Under the pieces are notes generated by a model. It was not told where the DNA came from. It saw only the letters and a program-made list of their open reading frames with translations, and searched no databases. From assembly GCF_905147365.1 (NCBI RefSeq), contig NC_056420.1:8132001-8196000 (forward strand): a stretch of 64,000 nucleotides of DNA, in the 5' to 3' direction. The position numbers were made by a program, and so were the translations under genes. Shown here piece after piece: positions 22,371 through 34,607 of this stretch (the stretch's first letter is position 1; the number at the start of each line of letters is the position of its first letter). The DNA is from Aricia agestis (lineage: Eukaryota; Arthropoda; Insecta; Lepidoptera; Lycaenidae).

Positions 22371-24241
22371 ACAACGATCATGACAACTCATATCACACAG
22401 TTTTGATGATAAGAGAAATACAAAACAACATCAGGTATCTCAAGTCACACCTTCCCAATGGCAGCATTAGTATTAATTATAATATTCAGCAAAATATACT
22501 TGTAGGGTTGTATATTTTAGCAGTAGTATACAAGTATTTTTGAGCGGTCTATCTTACATTGAAGTAACTTGTGGATTTTCCCTGACATTAAGGTTTGTTC
22601 TTTCACAAGGAAATTATATTTAATTGAAAGGTTTATTAAGGTTACCCAATTTATAAATTGAAATATAAAAGTTTTATCATATTAATGTTGCCTACGAAAT
22701 ATATATGAAATATATGCCTACTTAGCATTTAGAATACTAACGGAAGCCGAAAAATTACTTTACAGAAATAACTAAACCGACAAATTAGTAAATAAAATAA
22801 TACAATACAATATTGCGTAGATAATACGTCCTGACTTTGAGAAAACAACATAATCAGTAGAGTAAGCATCACAAAATAATATTACCCTATCGTTTCCCTG
22901 AACATATTCTCCAAACATGGCCCTTATCAAGGCATATTTTTATAATATCATGCCAGCTTTATTAAATATTTTTTTTTTTTTCACCATAAGAAAAATCTGA
23001 AAAGGCTCTGGTGTGGTCACCCGAGCAGATTCAAAGTTAAGACGGGTATGAGGGCCCTCAAGATCGCTCGGCAAGGATTTAACGAGGCCAGCCTCGCATA
23101 CAGTGCGCAGCGTATCAGAAACAAACAGCGACGTGATACGGTCAGCACACATACAGCTTGTAAGCTATAATATAAGCAGGTATGCGTGCTATTTATAGCT
23201 ATAATATATAATATGCTATATGTAGATTTATATGAGCAATTCATAGCGTGCTATCATGTGTAGCTGTACTTTTTACAGCTGCGTAGGTTTTATGTAGGTC
23301 GTATAGGTGACTTATAATGCTACAGAAAATATTTATTTCGTTCTAATTTGTAAACAAAATTAACGCTATAAAAGTCGTCGACTGTTATACGACTGCACTT
23401 AGTGACATTTAATAAACTCTTCTTTAAATTAGTTACCTTTAATTTAAAGATAAGTAATTAAAACAACTTATATGGAGTGTATTTCAAAATCTTCGTTAAA
23501 TTAAAGTTGACTAATTATTCATTATTATTAAATCACTCCGACTGTGACCGAAAAGTGCAATAAAAGCGTGAAAACAGTATACATTCATCCGTTTTGTATG
23601 TGAATTTCAAACTAACTGAGCACATAGCATGTTCAAACAGCAGAGACGAGGCTTCAGGTATTGCATCCGTCACAGTCCGAATTTTCTATCCGATACAAGT
23701 TTTTTGTTCGTTAGCGATATTTTTTTTTACAGAAAAAGAGAAGCCACAATCCAAAAATGGATAAAAAGTTACATAAATATTTTTGTAAAATGTGGATTCT
23801 TTCGTGCATCTTCATAGTAGACCGTCTGAGATGAAATAGGCACACATAATCAAGATTTTAGACAGCTTCAGATAGCAAAACAACCCAGAAACTTAACTCG
23901 TCCCTGCGTAGTGTCAACCTCATTTCATAAACACAGCCGAACTATAACAAAGAACTATTAAAAAAATATATCATACAATTCTATGTAAAACAAGAATATT
24001 ATGTTTTAAAATACTTGATGATGATGCTACACTCCCTACAAAACTTTGAGCTTATTTCCTGTCTTCAGACTGTAATTTCAATTTAAATCTTATTTGCACA
24101 CAATAAAGTTAAAATTCACTTGCCCTTACACTTCACAACAACCTTGGCATTGAATCACCTATGGCAAAAAAGTCTAGCACAAGCAGTTGCAATTTGAATC
24201 TTAATCACTGGTGGCACAGTTTAAATTCGCATACACTAACC
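22371..24241. other. Gene-free stretch
   Basis: Mostly AT-rich unique sequence. Around 23150-23280 gctata/tatagc motifs recur without a regular period. No supported gene. Confidence 0.45.
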
Positions 24242-24375
24242 TCGACAGCACTACCTTCGCAAGGCCACATGCCGGTAGTAACAAGCGACATTTAAGGCCG
24301 CTCTCCTTCACTTTCAAATGTAAACCAGATTAAGCCCACAACAGGAAGACAAATACCACTTGAGTTGTTCATTAC

Positions 24376-27300
24376 CTGCAACAATAAAAATAAATTGATT
24401 TCAATGACAGTAGGTATCAATTTGGGAGAATGAGTAGGATATGTTCCAAAATTGGCCCAGTATACTAGCCAATGCTTGTGACGTCTAGAATCGACGCCAT
24501 ACTGTTGATTTGTTCCGTAATATAATATGTATTATGTACATTGATTGAATAATAAGATTTTGTGATTTAATACATCACACTATAATATGTATTACAAGTG
24601 GCATAAATAGCAGGAACTGTCAACTGACGTCGAATGCGTGACATTTTGAGCACTGGCCAGTATACAGGGTTTATTTCGGAACCTGGGTATTATAATATTT
24701 TATACAAAAAAAGGCAAAGAAACTTGAAATTTCGCACTAGTATTCCTGTGGTGTAGTAATAAACGATTTTTTAAATTTAACGATAAACGGAATTTAATAT
24801 TATGGCACAAATACTACGTATTTTGAGAGTGAAACCGCGGGAAAATAAGAGCTTAAAAGTTTGACAGGGTAATACGAGTATTTAGTCCTTTTTATAAAGT
24901 TCTTGTCAGTGATATAATAATTTTAAACGATCTTAGCAAAAAATATACTTGACAACCATTATCAAAAGTTAATTGTCCATTAAATATATTTTATAGCCTG
25001 TAATTAACCTGATTTGATATTTGAATGTTGTATGACGTATGTAATATATTTTATTGTAATTAAAGGTTACTGAGAACATTTATTATAATTTAGTAATTCC
25101 ACTGGCCTCTGTTATCTGTACAGTCAACGACACAAGAGTGAGACCTTGACATAAATGATTTAACATTACAAAATTCCTGAACTATTTAATTTGAAGATAC
25201 GATAAGATATTTTCCAACTAAAGATACCTTAAAAGATTAGTAGGTAGTAAAAATTAAATGAAATAATCTTTATTTGGGAAATCGAAAGCCGGTAGCCGGT
25301 TTGTGCAAAAATTAAAGCGAAATCAGCTATAAAAAATTCATTAATATATTGTAAAGCATATCACAATGCGCCATACAGCATAGTTAACTACATATTACTT
25401 TATATATGTAGTTATATTTAGGTATATTTCGACCACAAGTCAATACGTCACATCCGAAGACGTCACATTACAATATCGCGGTAATTGCTAAATCTTGATT
25501 ACCCCGGGACTATCAAGTGGGCTGATTGGTTAATTAATTAATATTGTACGAGATAATCCGGTACAGGCATAATTAACTATGTGCTAAACTCTTGATCTTG
25601 TAGATCAAGCTCATTTATTATTAAGGTTAAGACGCTATAGTTATCTTATAATCTACTTATTCTATAAAGAGTTGTAAGGATATCAAATAAATGAAGCTAG
25701 CTATTATCGGTAATTAATGCGATGGAAAAACATAAACTATATAAAAGTCAGCACCACTTTTCCCTAGTAAAGAAAAATTGGAGTCCGAATTCTTGAAACC
25801 TAAAAGTGCCGTAACTCAAAAATATTAAAATTTTGAGTTACAACACTTTTCAATACATCTGTACTTTTATTTATTTTTTTGCAGTTAAGACTATAAGGCA
25901 AAAAATCCTTACAACAATGATTGTATAATGTAGGTAATTCTCAAACCGAACAATTGTTAGAAACATACACTAAATTCATACGTAGCCTCAGCATTATTCT
26001 CCCCACGCCTCGCTCTGTGATAAGGGTAAACGTATTACACCGAAAATGATGCAAATAAATTACCCAGCCGATACCGTGCCGATACCATTCTGACACCGAT
26101 TTAGGATTATGACTATATCGGAATAAAGTAATAGGGAGTTAAGAGGGCACAGAAAGCAAAATTGACGATTTTATAATTTATTTGTTTACTTGAAAATAAC
26201 CCACGAATTGTTTTTTTTTAAATTTGACGATAGAAAAAAAAACAAAGATCTAATGTTCCCATTTTTTCAATTTATTTCCAAAAAAGTGCATTCAACTGAA
26301 TCAATATTTTAATTAATAATGTAAAATTCTATTACTGAGGGACCGAACTAGTGGATTTTAAAAATATTAGTATAGTTATTGAGTTAATACGAAACAACAA
26401 CTAGTCGTTGTTATTCGCCTGGCATATGAATGACGGGCGCGAGAGTAAAGAGACAAGGACGATGTTTTATTTCTTGCTTTATTCAAGTAAGGGAGTAAAA
26501 AATAGGTCAAGTTTTATAATCAGGTCAGTAATTTAATTTGTCAATATCATTTTGAATCACACTGTATAGTAACGTTATGAAGAGTTTTTGAGAGTGTTTG
26601 ATACTTTTTCGCGAAAAAAAACTGCATTTGCATAGATTTAGATCAAATTTAGCATGAAAGTTGTTTAGGCTCTGGATTAACACATAGGCTAATTTTTATT
26701 CCGGAAAAGGTGTGCTTCTATGGGTTAAATTATTATTGATTACAGTATTCAAGTACTCGTATATTATTGATAACTAGTTATTAAATGAGCTATAGTATCA
26801 AGTTAACATGTCTGAGGCAGACTACAAGTACGCGGAGTTTCTACATTTAGTATGGGGAATGACGTAAGCAAAATTTTGGTTAGGGAAGAAAGAAATAAGG
26901 GTGAAATTAGGTCGCATTTTTAAATCCGGTTTAGTAAATTTACAATGTAAATAGCTAACATGTTTAGTCGGGATTTTGGGTTAAAACACAAGTAAATACA
27001 AGCCTGGGTTTAGAATCTAGTTATTCAAATTCGATTTAGCCTGATTTACCAATTCGGTTTGATTTGGAATCAAGGCAAAATGAAAATAAGATAAATGCAT
27101 TTTCATGTTTTCAATACTGATTACTAATCATGATAGAATTATTATCAAAGATAATAAATTGGTTAAGAATATCAAACTGGTTAAGATGAACCTCCATACC
27201 TCAAAGTTAAACTATATACTAGGCATTAAAAGATAGAGCATATCTTTACACCCTGTCCGGTAGATCTTTTTGTGTCTTTAAGATTGGACCAACAATCTAA

Positions 27301-27810
27301 AGTTGACGTCCAAAATGAGCAATCAAAAATCCCTTTCACATGTTCGAAATCGGAAATAGCTTGTACTATCAGAGTGGTTGATTTATAGGCAGACCTAACT
27401 GACCGAATATTCGGCCGAATACGAATACTCGTCAAATATGCCTAATACCAAATATGAAACGAAAATTTGGCCTATCTCTAGTTTTTATTATTATTTATTT
27501 GTTATATTGTTGGCTACACGGGATTTCCTATAAGAAATCCCGGGCAGATTCATATAAACATCAACATTTCGATGCAAGTACATTATAACTCTACCTAATT
27601 CCCACCTCTGGATCTAATGTAGAGATGGGTGAATCTGAGCTAACGTAGAGACGGGGCTCGAACATTTAAAAATCGAACATCGAATAACAAAACAATAATG
27701 CCCAACAAGCGTTCACATGAGAGCGTCGCGCGCTGCAATGTAAATATTTAAAAACAATGGCACGACAAACGACAACAGCTTCAAGCACTATCGACGAAAT
27801 ACACTTCATT
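24376..27810. other. Gene-free AT-rich stretch with one inverted-repeat element
   Basis: Apart from the element at 24456-24669 and a small hairpin near 25807-25845 (gtaactcaaaa and its inverse), I see no gene or clear mobile element. Confidence 0.4.
24456..24669. repeat. Inverted-repeat element (MITE-like), 214 bp
   Basis: The left end cccagtatactagccaatgc and the inverse of the right end (ccctgtatactggccagtgc) agree at most positions. A further inner match lies around gtgacgtc/gtcacgca. No TSD recognised. Confidence 0.4.
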
Positions 27811-28760
27811 CGAACACTCACAATCTAGAAGTCTAGACTCTTATTATAAAGAGGAAAGACTGGATTGTTTGTACGAAAGGGCTTGAGTGATTTTGGCGAA
27901 ATAGAGTTGGAGAATGAACTGAGAAATACTCGCCTAAAGTCGATAATATATGTATAATTCGAACACTCACAATCTAAAAGTCTAGATTATAAAGGGAAAT
28001 TATTGGATAGTTTGTGTGAGAATGCTCCACTGATTTTGGCGAAATATATTATAGAGTTACTGAATGGATTACGCTTCCTGAATTACGCTTCATTCGAACA
28101 CTCACAATCTAGAAGTCTACAGTCTTATTATAATGAGGAGAGACTGGATTGCTTGACTGATTTGAAGGTTAGACTCTTATTATAAAGGGAAAAGATAGGA
28201 TTTTTTGTACGAAAATGAAAATTATAGAGTTGGGGAATGAACTGAGCAATACTCGCTTAATACGTGGGTGAGCCATGCTTCGGCACGAATGGGCCGGCTC
28301 GACCGGAGAAATACCACGTTCTCACCGGCGTGAAATAGCGCTTGCGCTGTGTTTCGCCGAGTGAGTGAGTTTACCGGAAGCCCAATCCCCTACCCTATTC
28401 CCTTTCCTTCCCATCCCTATCCTTTTAAGAGGGAATAGGGTAATAGGGGACTATTACCCTATTCCCTCTTAAAAGGCCGGCAACGTACCTGCAGCTCTTC
28501 TGATGCTGCGAGTGTCCATGGGCGATGGAAGTTGCTTTCCATCAGGTGACCCGTTTGCTCGTTTGCCCCCTTATTTCATTAAAAAAAAAATTTGATAAAA
28601 TACGCTTCATTCGAACACTTTGCACTCACAATCTAGAAGAAATTTTCTATTTAAGGAAAGATTGGATTGTTCGAAAGTTCTTGACTGATTTTGGTGAAAT
28701 TTAGCACAGACTTAGAGAGTGGACTGACCAATACTCGCCTGAAATAGATTCGCTTTATAG
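27811..28760 (+). repeat. ~140-bp tandem repeat, four units, interrupted by a SINE
   Basis: Units begin cgaacactcacaatctagaa at 27811, 27960, 28095 and, after the SINE at 28261-28590, at 28612. Each contains ggattgttt, tgattttggcgaaat and ends actgagcaatactcgc. The last unit was split by the SINE. Divergence and small indels suggest old tandem duplication. Confidence 0.7.
28261..28590 (+). mobile_element. SINE-like element, CCCT-tract family, copy 3
   Basis: Full-length with head, polypyrimidine tract, ggccggcaacgtacctgcag, tail and poly(A). Inside the tract, about 28428-28482, a piece is inverted: ccttttaagagggaataggg is followed by its reverse complement, making a palindrome. Inserted in a tandem-repeat unit. 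Confidence 0.85.
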
Positions 28761-29222
28761 AGAGGAAATGATCGTGCGAACAATATATTAATTTGTCTCT
28801 CTCTCTTAAATATTCAATTCTACCAGTCCTTCAAGGCTGTCGTGTGAATCAGAATTCTAGACAAACACAACTATTGGCCGCTCATTTTTCGTTGTTTCGC
28901 TTCGTAGACTTCAATTCTCTTCAAAAATCTTATTACTAGAACACGTCCTGTGTTTCTTTATTCTAGTGAGCAGCTTAAAGTAAATAGTTAACTTATAAAT
29001 TAATGAACACTACATTTTTCTAGACTTAATTTTCTTTGCATAGTATTCACTTTAAATACATATTGCTAAGTTTATATGTAAGTGCGAGGGCTTTATATTA
29101 TAATAGAGGTCAATATCTTATGCAGTGTGATCCTTTGGTCAAGCTTAAGCAATAAAAGCCCGGCGCACGTTTCTTACTACATTTCTGTTATGAATTAATA
29201 TCCACGGGTCTTTAATAATTTA
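28761..29222. other. Gene-free stretch
   Basis: No gene or clear repeat end seen. Confidence 0.45.
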
Positions 29223-29409
29223 CTAGATGACGCTCGCATCTCTGTTGCGTAAAAATTCATTTATCACCCGGAAACCGTGCAATTTTTCGTGATGAAAAGT
29301 ATCCTATGTCCTTTGCTGGGAGTTAAGTATCTCCATACCAACTTTCAGTAACAGTAAAAAGAGGTAACAGACAGACAGACAAATAGACATACTTAAGCAT
29401 TTATAATAT
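29223..29409 (-). mobile_element. Non-autonomous Helitron, 5' end cut by a MITE
   Basis: The 3' end CTAG (29223-29226, minus strand, flanked by T) and the standard interior are present. The 5' end stops at aatatta, where the MITE at 29413 begins, so the TCCATAC terminus is missing. Confidence 0.65.
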
Positions 29410-29412
29410 TAA

Positions 29413-29548
29413 GGGCCTGTTGTACCACTTCCTGATAAGTTTTCGAATAGGCTATCCAAAACTTATCTGACAGATAGAGTATGGATATCAGTCAGATAAG
29501 TTGTGGATAGCATATCCGGCACTTATCAGGAAGTGGTGAAACAGCCCC
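29413..29548. mobile_element. PIF/Harbinger-like MITE with TAA duplication
   Basis: The left arm gggcctgttgtaccacttcc and the inverse of the right arm (ggggctgtttcaccacttcc) form long inverted repeats spanning most of the element. TAA directly flanks both ends (29410-29412, 29549-29551). Three-base TWA duplications are typical of PIF/Harbinger. A second copy lies at 21571-21690. Confidence 0.75.
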
Positions 29549-29909
29549 TAAGGTATGGATGGATTATATGCAACAGACAGTAGAAATTGACTGAATGAAA
29601 TTAAATTGCCGATATTTTCGTAACCAAAATGTAACTTGTATTAATCACATTACGTGAAGTAATATCGTATTATATTTTATTAGTAAATAATTAAATTTAG
29701 CTAAAAATAAACACTAGAACTTATTTTTTCATTTGTATTTAAAGTACATAAAATAATATATTTCTACTTTAACTGCCCGTACCCAGTTTGGAAACCTAAA
29801 AATTGGATACTATAATGTATTCGTATCCAACTAAAGGTGGCTTTCCGATCTTTGCCGCAAGCGACAGCGACCGGCTAGAATTCAAACAAAATGTCACTTG
29901 ACAGCCTAA

Positions 29910-30003
29910 GGGCGTGGACCCATGTCTACCGTGCGGCACCGACCCGTGTTACGGTGGCGGTGCACGGCAAACGGCACCGCACCGTCGACATGGGTCCACG
30001 CCC
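29910..30003. mobile_element. GC-rich MITE with TAA duplication
   Basis: The arms gggcgtggacccatgt and the exact inverse are flanked by TAA on both sides (29907-29909 and 30004-30006). The interior is rich in CGGTGC/GCACCG repeats. Strongly GC-rich compared with the surroundings. PIF/Harbinger-like by TSD. Confidence 0.7.
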
Positions 30004-30309
30004 TAAGCCCTATTATGTTTATTTTTTCTCTACGCCGGATCGCTAGACTAGTGTAGGTAGATAATTATTAAACTTAAAGCCTTGTTCATAAAGTGGCATT
30101 TTATTGTTTTTGTTTCAGTCGCGGTCGCTTGGCGCGTTGATCGGGACAGTAACTCAATACCGTATTCTCCGTACCGACATTGTGGTCAATAATGTAAGAA
30201 TCTACTGCAAAGCGTTTACAATTTAAATGCTACGTTGACAGAGAGAATTTGGAACAGACAAGTTTACATTGTATTTTTATTCCATGTATTGACACCCTGT
30301 TTCAGTTTA

Positions 30310-30558
30310 TCCATACTAATATCCATACTTCCATACTTTCATACTTTCCATACTAATAATATAATGCGAAAGTGTGTCTTACTGTCTGTCTGTCTGTTAC
30401 CTCTTCACGCCCAAACCGCTAAACCGATTTTGCTGAAATTTGGCATGGAGATACTTTGAGTCCCGAGAAAGGACATAGGATACTTTTATCCTGAAAAAAT
30501 GGACGGTTTCCACGCCATAAACGAGTTTTGGCGCAACGGAGTTGCGGGCGTCATCTAG
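30310..30558 (+). mobile_element. Complete non-autonomous Helitron (249 bp)
   Basis: It starts A|TCCATACTAATATCCATAC and ends gggcgtcatCTAG|T. The 5' end holds several extra catact/ccatac units compared with relatives. The 74-codon frame across it is a shadow. Confidence 0.85.
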
Positions 30559-30920
30559 TGGTTTGTAAATGCAATAGTAGCTCTACGTTACGTTTATCTA
30601 CGACGCTACATGTCACTACGATGATGTTCATTATTTCCTTAGGAGATTAAATTAACAACTTTGGAAATAGGACTTTTTTCATTATACATAAGATACCTTT
30701 TAGTTTAGTAGCAACTTTAGACCCCAAAAACCGGGTCAATCTTCAAAAAAGCGAAGTTGCAAAGTGTATCTTTTTAATTTCTAATCTCGTGGACGTTGCA
30801 TTTGATGTCTTATGAAGGAAATATCTGTTCACGGTTTAGATTTAATTGTAATCTGCTGCTGCTATGTGATATACCTTTTTCCGTAACCCGCTACATTAAA
30901 CGTAACAAAGAGTTAATTTT

Positions 30921-31140
30921 CGTCGTAGCAGAGCGTCTTTCGTCGTAGCAGAACATCTTTCGTCGTAGCATAGCGTATTTCGTCGTAGCATAGCGTCTTT
31001 CGGCGTAGCAGAGCATTTTTTAACGTAGCAGAGTGTCTTGTGATGTAGCAAACCGTTCTTCAGGGTAGCAGAACGTCTTTCGCCGTAGCAGATCGTCTTT
31101 CAACGTAGCAGAGCGTCTTTTAACGTAGCACTGTCATTCG
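30921..31140. repeat. 20-bp minisatellite, 11 units in exact register
   Basis: The consensus is cgtcgtagcagagcgtcttt. Eleven units run without a single insertion or deletion; only substitutions occur, and the GTAGCA core is kept in all of them. The period is not a multiple of three and there is no open frame across it, so it is not a protein repeat. Confidence 0.9.
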
Positions 31141-31508
31141 CTACGCGTCTTTCGTCCTCTTTTCTCCATGCTTTCAACACCTGTGTTACTATCTCATCGT
31201 ATTATCTATCAGCGCATACATGGATTATATTAGCTGAATAGTCATCACCATGTACACATTAATTCCCTACATCTGTTATTAAATAGGCCAAATACTTGGA
31301 AGTTTGCCAAACTTATGGCAGCGTTAATATTATGAGTTCACCTTCATTTAACATAATTTATCTGAATTACCTCGTTGACACCCTATTTAGTATGAAGTGA
31401 ACTGAAAATACAAGTTTTCTGCGAATTTGTCTGACCGGTTTTAAAGTTATCAATTTTCAACGGAACCCTGTTTTAGTTTTAGTGATACTTATATTTCTTT
31501 GAAGCGAT

Positions 31509-31677
31509 TATCCGTACTAATATGATAAATGTGTATCTGTATATCAGTTATATTCATTCTCAAATCGCTGAATCGATTTAGATAAAGTTTGGTATTGATA
31601 AACTTCGGTCCCAGGAATATAATAGTTTTCACTGAAGAAAAATTTACGGGTGCCGTGCGAAAAACGATCTTCATACT
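31509..31677 (+). mobile_element. Decayed Helitron relic
   Basis: It keeps the order tccgtactaatatgataaat, aatcgctgaatcgattt, ggtcccaggaatata and gggtgccgtgcg of the TCCATAC family, with an altered 3' end (catactag). Strongly diverged. Confidence 0.6.
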
Positions 31678-33498
31678 AGAGAAGTGCAATAGTTTTAATG
31701 TTGATGACGATAATAATAAAACATATTAAATAATGCAAAACGCAGTGCCGGATTGTAAATAAAAGGCAAAGCTTTTTAAAATGAAACACAATTGTACTTA
31801 CTCGTACATATGTGAAAACGTGTAAATAAAACGAAAACAAAGCCATCAATAAAATAAAGGCTGCTCCAATACCAATATTGTTTGAATTAAAAAATACATT
31901 ACATCCAAAACAAACTAACGACTATTTACACTAGCCGGCATTTAATTAGGACAACTTAATTTAAATATAGTAATTAATTACGCACGTCCACACAAAATTA
32001 CCAGGAACGTTTAAAACGAGGATCACGTGGAGTTATACTAAATACAATAATAATTTATATTATATTTAATTACGTGCTTATGTAAAATCCACAATTATAT
32101 TATTGAAGTTTAACTTGATATTAGGATGCAATTTATCTTTTACAATATCATATTTTTAGAGTTTTATGGTTCCTATTAAGTCATTAAAATATTTATTTAT
32201 ATTCATATTGTATTATACGAATTTACGAAAATCACGTGCCCTGAAGACATGAAACCATTATCATATTTTTGTTCCATCCCAAAAAAGTGTACTTAAAAAT
32301 GTTCCCATGTCCCGATATTTTTGTCCAGCGGTGTAATTCACGCTCTAGTGCATTAGTTTTACCCCAGTATAAACTAATTAAGTGGGATTTTGTTCGACAT
32401 TCGATCATCCCCCGATCGGGCTATAGCAAATTGAATGTATGAATGAGGCTTATGATTGAAAAGTAATTACATTTCGGCCGAATTGTATCGAACGGATCGA
32501 TTTTGCTATTACCTTAATAAATTGTTAGAGCATTAAATAATTTTGTGAGAGTGGATTTGAAAATACGATAGTATTATTGTAATGTTGTTATTATATCTAA
32601 AAGAAATAATGGCATGAAGCCGTAATAACGATTTAAATATGAAGATTTATATCGCCGCTTTACTTTTGATTGGAGCTCACTGAGGAGGTCACTAACGCTT
32701 TTAATTTTTTTAAGTTAAAATGTTTACAATATTACTATTGTTGTAATGCTGTTAATAGATAAACTTTAACTAGATAACTTCAGTAACTTGTTAAAACTTG
32801 GGAAAAATGATAATATTTGAAACCATCAATCGTTATTTTATCGAGTTATCATTTTATACCTCGCAATAAATTCGTTATAGGAGCGGTTGCCGGTGCGGCA
32901 GAAATCACATTCTTCCTAATTCTCTAATGCATGATTTATGAGATATTGGAGGAATTTTATACTGAGTTGAGCTTAACATTTCTTTGTCAGCATCTCAGTT
33001 CGTTAGCTCGCTTCGATTTGTTAGCAAATAATCCTTTCTTTACTCATGCATGCTCTCAGAGAATGCTCGAAATTCCAACTACAATCAGTGCTTGAAATCG
33101 TGTTGAGTAAATGAGCATTCCTTGTTATATGTAAAATATAAATGTAAAAAGGATATTTCAAATAGCCTGTCCGCCATCTTGGATAATGACGTTTCTTAGC
33201 TAGTCGTGTATTGTCATCAGAACGCGCTCAACGCGTGTACAAAATTTCATCTTTATCAAAGACCTGGAAGTGTTACGGTACAGCTACTAACACGATAGTG
33301 TAGGTCTACTGTTCTCTTAAAAATCATTTAAAAGTACATTTCGTATATATGATACTTTGAATGCCGGGAAAGGATATAGGACGGTTTATATCCCAAAAAA
33401 TAAACGAATTCCTGTGCAACATCTATGGTCTACGCCAGAAAGAAGGCTATCGCAAAAAATTTAGTATGATATTATAGGTTTGGGACTCGGCTCATAGT
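31678..33498. other. Gene-free stretch with a small Helitron relic
   Basis: At about 33349-33420 gatactttgaatgccgggaa and ataaacgaattcctg recall the TCCATAC Helitrons. No gene seen otherwise. Confidence 0.45.
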
Positions 33499-33891
33499 TT
33501 GTACTTAATATATAAAACATGTCACCCGCAGCCTTCACTCAGACGGCCCTCCTCAATACGCCAGTGTCAATATAATTTACCGTCGCGAGGTTCAACTTTT
33601 ATTGTAAGAATTTGTTCGGTAAGATTTATTTGTCCAATAAAATTTATTACATATAAGGAATTTAATAGAGGACTGATCAGTTCTGACATTTGGGTCGGAA
33701 GGTTTTGGGTTTCATGTTTTTGTAAAAGTTTGTGTTGTTTGTTACATAATTTTTTACTTGAATCGCCATTTGCAGACGTTCGCAATGCGATATGCGGCTC
33801 AAACTCGCGACATCTTACTGCGCGACTCAACAGCTTTGTGGTTTATAAAGTCATAATAAATCGTTTTTTTCATATTATGTCTAAGGGGTAG
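33499..33891 (+). other. Unrecognised open frame(s) on both strands
   Basis: The plus strand has 130 open codons (no ATG at the 5' limit). The minus strand has 87 open codons (33830-33567), also without an ATG. The minus-strand version (RCREFEPHIALRTSANG ... LTIKVEPRDGKLY) looks slightly more protein-like, but I recognise no domain. It could be a transposon fragment or chance. Confidence 0.2.
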
Positions 33892-34607
33892 TAACGCTAA
33901 AAATGTCAGGAAACACTTTGAATTGGTTAAAAAAACTTACGTATTGTCTGTTGGGGCAAAAGGGCTAAGGGTAGGTCAGGACCCGTAGAGGGACCTGACC
34001 TCTTATGTTTACATTGACCTTTAAAAAGGTCTCCTAATCTTATTGTAACTTTAAAAGATATCATTGGAAATTGGGTTCATCAAACGTTCAAGGTTGTATC
34101 AAGTTTGCACAGAGTAATAAGTACAGAGGCAATAGATTCTGAATACAGAGTGCTTACGACAGTGCGTGAGGAGAATAACATTTATGTGCTTACAATGTAA
34201 GCGCAGGGTAGGCGCACTTACTGTAAAAAATGACTAACGCTCTTTTTATCAACGGCATCCGAATTTTGATGGTACATCTATCCATATTCCATATATTTTA
34301 TAGTTATTTAGCTGTCACTCATTTGACACTTTACAAAATGACGGCATTTGCCAGTTGTGCCAACGTCCAACGCTACGAATAATACAAACTAAGGAGTAAC
34401 TCCGTCAAAAAATTGTACCATGAAGTAATATGATTATGAAATCTACGTATACCTACATAATATAGTATATTCCTCATTTCCACGTGTCCACAGAACTTAA
34501 CCCGAAAACGCGGCGCAAACCAAACAAACGGTTTTGGTTTAATATTAAACAAATAATTCTCAGAACTGAAACACACGTCATTATGAACTTCGCACAGTTA
34601 CTGTATA
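33892..34607. other. Gene-free stretch
   Basis: No gene or clear element end seen; one small repeat near 33970-34015 (gtcaggacccgtagagggacctgac) could fold. Confidence 0.4.

Noticed and set aside
30921..31140. Regular short repeats resembling a CRISPR array
   Set aside because: The repeat units are contiguous with no unique spacers, the sequence is eukaryotic, and no cas-like gene exists nearby.
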